The translations under genes and the position numbers were made by a program. A stretch of 19,558 nucleotides of DNA from contig MEZF01000027.1 of assembly GCA_001774245.1 (NCBI GenBank), positions 8,675-28,232 of the forward strand. Reading direction: 5' to 3'. The stretch comes from Candidatus Bathyarchaeota archaeon RBG_13_52_12. GTDB taxonomy: Archaea > Thermoproteota > Bathyarchaeia > TCS64. Position 1 is the first letter of the stretch; each line of letters starts with the position of its first letter. This document shows, piece after piece, positions 13,821 through 19,558 of this stretch. The notes beneath the pieces are model-generated. The model had not been told where the DNA came from. It saw only the letters and a list, made by a program, of their open reading frames with translations, and ran no database searches.

Positions 13821-14858
13821 TTAATACTTGGGTAACCTGCCCCTTTCAAGCCTTCCACTGTGGAAGTCCGCGTAGAGGAAGCACGCTGCCCCGTGTCCGG
13901 GCTCCACAGGGAATAGCTCGGGCTCCTCTTTGAAGCACTTGTCGAAGGCGTAAGGGCATCTCGGGTTGAACCTGCATCCCGGTGGGAGGTTAATGGGCTG
14001 GGGGGTCTCTCCTCTGATTGGGAGTTCACCTCTCTTCCTCTCAGCGTCTGGCACAGGCACGGCCGCCATCAGCGCCTGTGTGTAGGGGTGGTCGGGGTCG
14101 TCGAGTACCTCTGAGACCTCGCCGAACTCAATTATCTTCCCGAGGTACATTACACCAATGTTGCTTGACATGTACCGTGCTATAGCGAGGTCATGAGTGA
14201 TGAAAAGATAGGTGAGTCCGAACTTCTCCTGGAGGTCGAGCATGAGGTTAAGGACCTCCGTTCGGATGGAGACGTCTAGCATCGAGACGGGCTCGTCTGC
14301 TACTATGAACTTGGGGCGAAGTATGAGCGCCCTCGCTATCGCCACTCTCTGGCGCTGCCCGCCGCTGAGTTCGTGGGGATACCTGAAGAGGAAGTCCTCT
14401 GGAGGGATTAATTGTACTTCTTCCAGAGCCTCCGATACTAGCTTCCTTCTCTCCTCCTCGTCTTTCCCTATTCTGTGTATCTCGAGGGGCTCGACGACCA
14501 CCTCATATATGGTCATCTTCGGGTTCAAGGACTCGAAGGGGTCCTGGAAAATGATCTGCATCTCTCTACGACGCTTCTTTAGCTCCTCCTTGTCGAGTTT
14601 GACGATGTCCTCTCCTTCGATTGTGACGCTTCCTGCAGTAGGTTCTTCGAGCCTGAGTATTGCTCTGCCTGTCGTTGTCTTCCCTGAGCCACTTTCACCG
14701 ACTATGCCGAAAATCTTCCCGCGAGGTATTGTGAAGCTCACGCCGTCTATCGCCTTAACCATCGGAACCTCCTTGGATCTGAGGCTTGCCAGTAAGTTAG
14801 TCCTAACTGGGAAGTACTTCTTAAGGTTCGCCACTCTAATCAGGTCGTCACTCGCCAT
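13821..14858 (-). CDS. Oligopeptide ABC transporter ATP-binding protein, second ATPase (DppF/OppF type)
   Basis: One of the two ATPases that drive peptide import. From the ATG at 14858 (345 residues) it shows Walker A GESGSGKT (54-61), Q-loop in IIFQDPFESLNP, signature LSGGQRQR (164-171), Walker B FIVADEP (185-191) and the H-loop in ITHDLA. The C-terminal oligopeptide-transporter cysteine cluster is present (GCRFNPRCPYAFDKC), possibly an iron-sulfur site as in related proteins. A GTG at 14867 overlaps the upstream gene's TGA by 4 bases and would add three residues; the ATG is preferred because GGTGAT lies 5 bases before it. It is the last gene of the operon; a T-rich stretch (complement of 13773-13780) follows. 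Confidence 0.94.
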   Translation of the reverse strand: MASDDLIRVANLKKYFPVRTNLLASLRSKEVPMVKAIDGVSFTIPRGKIFGIVGESGSGKTTTGRAILRLEEPTAGSVTIEGEDIVKLDKEELKKRRREMQIIFQDPFESLNPKMTIYEVVVEPLEIHRIGKDEEERRKLVSEALEEVQLIPPEDFLFRYPHELSGGQRQRVAIARALILRPKFIVADEPVSMLDVSIRTEVLNLMLDLQEKFGLTYLFITHDLAIARYMSSNIGVMYLGKIIEFGEVSEVLDDPDHPYTQALMAAVPVPDAERKRGELPIRGETPQPINLPPGCRFNPRCPYAFDKCFKEEPELFPVEPGHGAACFLYADFHSGRLERGRLPKY

Positions 14859-14863
14859 GCCTA

Positions 14864-15847
14864 TCACCTGTATTCCGGGTGTTTATTCACCATGTGGCAT
14901 GCTACCCGGTGTCCTTTATGTGTCTCCTGGATAAATGGTGGGATCACTTCGCATAAGTCCTTGGCATTTGGGCACCGGGGGTGGAACCTGCAGCCGGGTG
15001 GAGGGTTGAGGAGATTGGGTGGGTTGCCCTTGATGGATTCGAGCCTCTTTCTCTCCCCCGTGAGCTTCGGGAAGGCACCGAGGAGGCCAATTGAGTAGGG
15101 ATGGAGAGCAGCCCTGAATATCTCTAGGGTGGAAGCGTCCTCGACTATGTTCCCAGCGTACATGATCATCGTCTTTTCGCAGGTCTCAGCAACCACCGAG
15201 AGGTCGTGCGAGATCAGTATCATAGAGAGGCCGAGTTCCTCCTGTAAAGTTTTTATCTCCTTCAACACCTGCGCTTGTACTATCACGTCGAGGGCTGTTG
15301 TCGGCTCATCCGCGATGATCAAGTCCGGGTTGCAGCTGAGCGCCATCGCCATCATTGCCCTCTGCTTCATGCCTCCGCTGAACTCATGTGGGTAGTTTGA
15401 TGCTCGGGAGGGGTCTATCCCGACTCTTCTGAGCAGTTCTACTGTCCTCTCACCCGCCTCCTTCTCGGTGACATCCTCGTGTGTAAGAATGGCTTCAACT
15501 ATCTGCTCCTTGATCGTGAAGACGGGGTTGAAGGCGTTCATCGCTGCCTGTGGCACTATTGATATCCTTTTCCACCTGATATTCTGACGGATCACTTCGT
15601 CGCTCATCTCGAGGAGGTTGACGCCGTCGAGTAGGACCTCCCCGCTGAGTATCTTAGCGTTTGATGGATAGAGCTTCATTAGGGCAAGAGCTACGCTACT
15701 TTTTCCACAGCCTGATTCGCCAGCGAGGCCGAGGGACTCCCCCTTCTCGAGTGAGAAGCTGATATCATCCACCGCTTTAACGTCTCCCTTCATGGTGGAG
15801 TAGTACATCTTAAGATTTTTTACTTCGAGGAGCTTTGTCATGTTCAT
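14864..15847 (-). CDS. Oligopeptide ABC transporter ATP-binding protein, first ATPase (DppD/OppD type)
   Basis: The 327-residue partner ATPase. Walker A is GESGCGKS (43-50), the signature is FSGGMKQR, Walker B is LIIADEPTTALD and the H-loop is ISHDLS. The C-terminal cysteine cluster GCRFHPRCPNAKDLC is followed by a final cysteine. The signature starting with FSGG rather than LSGG is usual in DppD-type proteins. The ATG overlaps the stop of permease C by 4 bases (ATGA), with GAGG five bases upstream, indicating translational coupling. ATG 15841 (third codon) is a weaker alternative. It would pair with the second ATPase below permeases B and C. Confidence 0.94.
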   Translation of the reverse strand: MNMTKLLEVKNLKMYYSTMKGDVKAVDDISFSLEKGESLGLAGESGCGKSSVALALMKLYPSNAKILSGEVLLDGVNLLEMSDEVIRQNIRWKRISIVPQAAMNAFNPVFTIKEQIVEAILTHEDVTEKEAGERTVELLRRVGIDPSRASNYPHEFSGGMKQRAMMAMALSCNPDLIIADEPTTALDVIVQAQVLKEIKTLQEELGLSMILISHDLSVVAETCEKTMIMYAGNIVEDASTLEIFRAALHPYSIGLLGAFPKLTGERKRLESIKGNPPNLLNPPPGCRFHPRCPNAKDLCEVIPPFIQETHKGHRVACHMVNKHPEYR

Positions 15848-17310
15848 CGATTCCTCAGCTTTGGATTCAGTATATCATCCATAGCGTATCCGATGAAAAC
15901 AAAAGCCATGGAGAGTAGGGCGATGCAGAGACCAGGTGGGATGGCCCACCACCATTCGGAGACTGCCCCATAGTACTGCACGTCGTGTAGCATCTTCCCC
16001 CATGTCTGCAGGAAGGGATCCCCCAGCCCTAGGAAGCTAAGGGCTGCTTCGGTCACAATAGCGCCCGGCACAGTCAGGGCGAGCTGCGTATAGGCCATTG
16101 TTATCACATTGGGGAGCAGGTGTTTCCCGATTATGTGCCATGTCCCCCCACCGCTAGCCCTCGCTGCCTCGACGAAGGCCTTGGTCTTCAACGATAGAAC
16201 CTGTGAACGAATTAGCCTAGCTATCCCCATCCAGCCTAGGAAGCCTATGAGGATGATGACCGAAATTATGCTTGGCCCCATCACAGCTGTGAGAACGATC
16301 AGCAGTGGTAGGCCGGGGATAGTGAGCAGGATATCATTGAATCGCATCAATAACTCGTCAACCCACCCCCCGACGTATCCAGATGTCAATCCGACGAGGA
16401 GGCCGAGTGCAACCGCAATCACCGCCGAGAAGACGCCGATTAGTATTGAGATCCGACTCCCGTAGACCAGCTGAGTGAAGATATCTCGGCCGTAGTTGTC
16501 CGTTCCCAAGTACCCGAAGGATTCGCCCCAGATCCTAGCACTAATATCATCCACATAGAATTTGACACTCCCACTCTGTGTAGTCGCGATTAACTTGACG
16601 ATAAGGGTGTAGTCTCCCTTAACAGGGAAGAGCTTCGATGCATCCGCGAGTAGATCCTTGAATAACCTGAGCCTGAAAGTCGCGTCATTTGTGTCTATCT
16701 GCGGCTTCGGAATCGACCAGTCGACGGTACCGTGTTGGGTGCCTGAACTCCAGAGCAGGAGTTCGTTACCTGTAGTCTGCTTTAGGATAACTTGGGCTTG
16801 CCACGAGGCATCACCAGTCACTACTGCTAAGTAGGCGATGTGAACTGAGAATCTGTGTGGTGGGTTGAAGTTGTATGAAAGGGTTTTTCCTAGGGTCACA
16901 CTTCCCTCCCCAGCTGGGTTAATGGTTGCTAATTCTATAGATCCTTGTCCACTTCCCTTCTCGACTAGAGCGATTCCTGGGTAGCCTTCGTCACTGGACC
17001 AGTTGACTGAGATGCCGGAGGTCGTGATCTGCCACTCCTCCAGTGAATTAGAGGTGGTGAACCCTGAATCCTCCACGTAGTAGATGTTTGGTGGGATCGA
17101 GGCGTCGAGCCACTCAGGTTTCGCTCTGAAGTTGGCTAGTTGCATCGAGTATTGCGGATCATAGGGAGTTATCAAGGGGGCAAGTAGACCGATAGCTATG
17201 AAAATCAGAAACAGTATTAACCCTGCCATCCCCAACCTACTCTTTGAATAAAGCGCTGCGAATTCTCTGAACCCCTTAAATCGCTGTTTCTTATGCTCCA
17301 CATAGATCAC
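15844..17310 (-). CDS. Oligopeptide ABC transporter permease C with an inserted extracytoplasmic beta domain (DppC/OppC type)
   Basis: The C-terminal ~225 residues are a standard DppC permease: YLGTDNYGRDIFTQLVYGSRIS (267-288), about five membrane segments, and the ATPase-contacting EAA loop EAARASGGGTWHIIGKHLLPN (381-401). TM1 lies at 27-48. Normal relatives have about 300 residues; this one has 488. The extra about 190 residues (76-264) lie exactly in the extracytoplasmic loop between TM1 and the GTD-x2-GRD motif. They are rich in Ser, Thr and Trp and alternate short beta-strands, ending in VKFYVDDISARIWG, a pattern typical of jelly-roll or lectin-like folds. The GTG at 17310 directly follows the stop of permease B; GTG 17301, preceded by GGTGAT, is an alternative start. 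Confidence 0.92.
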   Translation of the reverse strand: MIYVEHKKQRFKGFREFAALYSKSRLGMAGLILFLIFIAIGLLAPLITPYDPQYSMQLANFRAKPEWLDASIPPNIYYVEDSGFTTSNSLEEWQITTSGISVNWSSDEGYPGIALVEKGSGQGSIELATINPAGEGSVTLGKTLSYNFNPPHRFSVHIAYLAVVTGDASWQAQVILKQTTGNELLLWSSGTQHGTVDWSIPKPQIDTNDATFRLRLFKDLLADASKLFPVKGDYTLIVKLIATTQSGSVKFYVDDISARIWGESFGYLGTDNYGRDIFTQLVYGSRISILIGVFSAVIAVALGLLVGLTSGYVGGWVDELLMRFNDILLTIPGLPLLIVLTAVMGPSIISVIILIGFLGWMGIARLIRSQVLSLKTKAFVEAARASGGGTWHIIGKHLLPNVITMAYTQLALTVPGAIVTEAALSFLGLGDPFLQTWGKMLHDVQYYGAVSEWWWAIPPGLCIALLSMAFVFIGYAMDDILNPKLRNR

Positions 17311-18282
17311 CTAATCGTGTTTCACCCGCGGGTCAAGTAATCCATAGACGAGGTCCGCAAACAAGTTCGCTACGACTACCATGACCGATATTATGAAGAA
17401 TATTCCCTGTAGGGCCGGGAAGTCTTGTTTCACTATTGCGTCCCATATATATCGTCCGAGGCCCGACCACGAGAAGACCGTCTCTGTGAGTAGTGCCCCG
17501 CTGAGGGTGAATCCGAAGGCTAGAGCTATAATTGTGACCATTGGGAGCATTGCGTTCCTCAGGGCGTGCTTGTAGAGCACCGTCCTCTCGTCAATCCCCT
17601 TCGCTCTCGCGAGTGTGATGTAGTCCTCGGTAAGGACATCCATCATCGCTGCCCTCATTATAAGGGCGAATCCTCCAAACTGAATTATTACTAGAACGAG
17701 CGTCGGGAGGGTCATGTGCCATAAAATGTCAAGAACTAGGGCTATCGGATCGGTTGGGGAGGGAACGCTCGTTGTCCCCCTAAGAGGGAACCACTGCAGG
17801 TTCACCCCAAAGACAAGTAGTAAGAGAAGGCCAAGCCAGAACGTCGGGACCGAGTTACCAAGAAATCCGAATGATATGGCGCCTATGTCTATGGCGCTTC
17901 CCCTCCTAGCCGCAGCAACTATTCCGATGACCATACCAATTACTATTGAGATGATAGTTGATGTTCCCACTAGGAGGAGCGTGTTCGGGAGCCTAATCAT
18001 TATATCTTGGGTAACGGGATGCTGCGTATAGTAGGAGTATCCGAGAAACCCCTGAAGCGTCTGGATCATGTAAAGCACATACTGCTCCCATAAGGGCTTC
18101 CCGAGGCCGAATAGTTCGTATAATCTCTGCACCTGCTCGGGCTTCAACCTTATCTGGTCGGCGAGCATTGCTATCGGATCCCCCGGCATGAGTCTGAAGA
18201 TGGCGAAGTTGAGGGTCATTATTATTAGGATCGTCACGACGGCGAAGACGATTTTCTTTGCGAAGAACGATAGGTAACCCAT
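17311..18282 (-). CDS. Oligopeptide ABC transporter permease B (DppB/OppB type)
   Basis: A 323-residue permease of normal length, with a first membrane segment near 9-29, an extracytoplasmic loop carrying the usual RLMPGDP motif (30-36), then five more segments. The EAA loop is ARAKGIDERTVLYKHALRNAMLP. The family-typical end GLLDPRVKHD is intact. It forms the translocation channel with permease C. The ATG at 18282 follows GGGG about 11 bases upstream. A 71-base gap with a T-tract separates it from the binding-protein gene, so permease transcripts could come by readthrough or from a local promoter. Confidence 0.94.
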   Translation of the reverse strand: MGYLSFFAKKIVFAVVTILIIMTLNFAIFRLMPGDPIAMLADQIRLKPEQVQRLYELFGLGKPLWEQYVLYMIQTLQGFLGYSYYTQHPVTQDIMIRLPNTLLLVGTSTIISIVIGMVIGIVAAARRGSAIDIGAISFGFLGNSVPTFWLGLLLLLVFGVNLQWFPLRGTTSVPSPTDPIALVLDILWHMTLPTLVLVIIQFGGFALIMRAAMMDVLTEDYITLARAKGIDERTVLYKHALRNAMLPMVTIIALAFGFTLSGALLTETVFSWSGLGRYIWDAIVKQDFPALQGIFFIISVMVVVANLFADLVYGLLDPRVKHD

Positions 18283-18319
18283 CTATTTACCCCAGTTATA
18301 CCTAGGGGGATAATGTTTT

Positions 18320-18340
18320 CGTATTAAAAAAAAAGGAACG
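18320..18340 (-). terminator. T9-tract terminator behind the substrate-binding gene
   Basis: Nine A in a row on the plus strand (18326-18334) give T9 in the leftward transcript, about 20 bases after the binding-protein stop codon. A single long U-tract is a typical archaeal terminator. Because the permease genes follow on the same strand, partial readthrough could keep the binding protein in excess over the channel. Confidence 0.6.
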
Positions 18341-18353
18341 GGTTGGCGTCCTT

Positions 18354-19558
18354 CTACTTTCGTTTGCGCAGTACCATGTATCCCGCAGCGACCACGACTA
18401 CTATTGCAGCTAGGATAGCAGCATACATCGTATAGTCAACGGGTTTCTCGGTGACTACCAACTTGTACTGGTCGAGGGATCCGAGTCCGACTGGACCCAC
18501 CTTAACGACGAGTTCGACACCCATATCGTATGTGCCTGGGGCGATGTCCTTGGTGTCGAGTGTAGCGGTGTAGGATCCGTCCGCTACAGCTTTACCAGTA
18601 AATGTCTTGAGAGCGTTGCCACCCTGCAAGACTGTGATAGTGTATGTGCCGTTAGTCACTGGTACACTGTTATAGATCGCCTTGTTCGAAGTGTAAGCCT
18701 TGGTCTCTCCCTGTGTCATCTTGACCTCGGTAAAGCTGAGGGTGCTGTCCGCTGGCTTAAGGAAGTAGTTGGGGTTAGCTGTAACAATTACATACTCGAG
18801 AGGCTTGTATTCCTTGAATATGTAGGGACCCGTGCCTATGAGGGTGCCCTCGGAGATAGGCTGGTACCTCACTGAGTCTTTGATGTCCTGCCAGATGTGT
18901 TTTGGAATTATTGGGATGTTTGTGCCGACCCAGTGTAGAGCCCAATAGCTGGTTGTGTTCAGGTAGGCGATTGCTGTTAGCTTGTCAGGGGCTTCACCCT
19001 TGACGAAGCTCGTCAGGTAGGAGATGTAGACGGGGTTCTGCTCCTTTAGTGCATAGGTCCAGGTGAAGACAAGGTCGTCAGCTGTTAGCGGCTTACCGTC
19101 GTGCCACTTTATGCCGTCGTTGAGGTTGAAAGTGATCTTCATTCCAGGTGTCCCGTTGGGGGCGGTCCAAGACTCGGTCTTCCACGACTTGGCAAGCCAC
19201 GGGATTTCGGCGAAGGTCGTTGGGTCGAGGTTGATGGGTGTGTCGTAGATCACGTTATTGAGCATGCTGTCCCACCACCAGTTTATCTCATACATCGGGC
19301 TTGGCTGCTGGGGGTCAGAAGTCCAGCCTATGTTGAGGACTGAACCATACTTCTGGGTCTTATCCGTCGCTACAGTGAATGTCAGCGAGTTCGTAACGCC
19401 GCTCCACCACGGGAGGTCGACGACGTTCTTGAGCCTCGCGTTGTAGGGGGAGAGGTAAGCCTTAGCGTAGAGTGGGATTACAGGGAGCTGCTCAGAGAGA
19501 TACTTTTGAGCGAGTTGTGCGCCCGCAAGCACCTCAGCATTAGTCTTTCCATATTTTA
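18354..19558 (-). CDS. Peptide ABC transporter substrate-binding protein, SBP_bac_5 type, C-terminal anchored (5' end outside window)
   Basis: The frame is open to the right edge; a GTG at 19532 is internal because coding similarity continues past it. The visible ~400 residues read in order: the end of an SBP_bac_5 domain (QLPVIPLYAKAYLSPYNARLKNVV, about 19519-19412); then what looks like a fresh start of the same fold (GSVLNIGWTSDPQ, IPWLAKSWKTE, FNLNDGIKWHDGKPLTADDLVFTW, GTGPYIFKEY, about 19346-18755); a beta-sandwich (about 18743-18447); a membrane segment (about 18431-18372); and a KRK end. The second SBP copy stops half-way. The protein is held on the outside of the membrane by its C-terminus and delivers peptides to the adjacent permeases. 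Confidence 0.9.
   Translation of the reverse strand, partial: KYGKTNAEVLAGAQLAQKYLSEQLPVIPLYAKAYLSPYNARLKNVVDLPWWSGVTNSLTFTVATDKTQKYGSVLNIGWTSDPQQPSPMYEINWWWDSMLNNVIYDTPINLDPTTFAEIPWLAKSWKTESWTAPNGTPGMKITFNLNDGIKWHDGKPLTADDLVFTWTYALKEQNPVYISYLTSFVKGEAPDKLTAIAYLNTTSYWALHWVGTNIPIIPKHIWQDIKDSVRYQPISEGTLIGTGPYIFKEYKPLEYVIVTANPNYFLKPADSTLSFTEVKMTQGETKAYTSNKAIYNSVPVTNGTYTITVLQGGNALKTFTGKAVADGSYTATLDTKDIAPGTYDMGVELVVKVGPVGLGSLDQYKLVVTEKPVDYTMYAAILAAIVVVVAAGYMVLRKRK

Noticed and set aside
19343..19558. The right-edge gene as a frameshifted or misassembled pair of binding-protein genes.
   Set aside because: The frame is continuous across the junction of the two SBP-like parts with normal codon use; in-frame duplication explains it better, though the missing 5' end leaves some doubt.
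1..19558. CRISPR arrays, insertion sequences, transposases or integration sites.
   Set aside because: No regularly spaced repeats, transposase-like proteins or terminal inverted repeats were seen.

Overview
The window is almost certainly from an archaeon. The evidence is a CDP-archaeol synthase (an archaeal lipid enzyme) at the left edge, a stand-alone Lrp/AsnC-type RAM protein, TATA-box promoter spacing, short or absent leaders, and T-tract terminators instead of bacterial -35/-10 promoters. The large membrane-anchored oligopeptide-binding protein also fits. Composition is moderate in GC with many C-ending codons. The lineage cannot be fixed from sequence alone; a TACK-type or Bathyarchaeia-like archaeon is a guess.

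Left and central part (about 1-12.4 kb): short, mostly single-gene transcription units on alternating strands. After CDP-archaeol synthase come a Gfo/Idh sugar dehydrogenase, a nucleoside hydrolase, a nucleotide-sugar 6-dehydrogenase, a membrane-anchored HtrA protease, a winged-helix regulator overlapping a 4-TM protein, a PAP2 lipid phosphatase, a serine beta-lactamase-fold hydrolase, a UDP-sulfoquinovose synthase (SQD1/Agl3 type), a RAM protein, a DegT aminotransferase and a hexapeptide acetyltransferase. The four enzymes needed to turn UDP-GlcNAc into UDP-2,3-diacetamido-glucuronate (WbpA, WbpB, WbpE and WbpD types) are all present but not in one operon. With the sulfoquinovose synthase, this looks like a dispersed locus for strongly acidic sugars of a surface glycan (N-glycan or S-layer). 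No glycosyltransferase or oligosaccharyltransferase is in the window.

Right part (12.5-19.56 kb): a zinc-ribbon protein with a long acidic Pro/Glu/Thr-rich linker and a helical C-terminal domain, then an oligopeptide ABC transporter on the minus strand. In transcription order the transporter has a substrate-binding protein (cut by the window edge), permease B, permease C and two ATPases. Two components are unusual. Permease C carries an extra extracytoplasmic beta-rich domain of about 190 residues. The binding protein seems to consist of the end of one SBP_bac_5 domain, the first half of a second one, a beta-sandwich and a C-terminal membrane anchor.

Non-coding points of interest are a strong TATA box followed by a roughly 190-nt leader holding three interleaved complementary segments before the Gfo/Idh gene, a 16-bp perfect palindrome upstream of the zinc-ribbon gene's TATA box, T-tract terminators, and three TTG starts. 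No rRNA, tRNA, CRISPR array or insertion sequence was found, and no gene-free stretch exceeds 300 bases.
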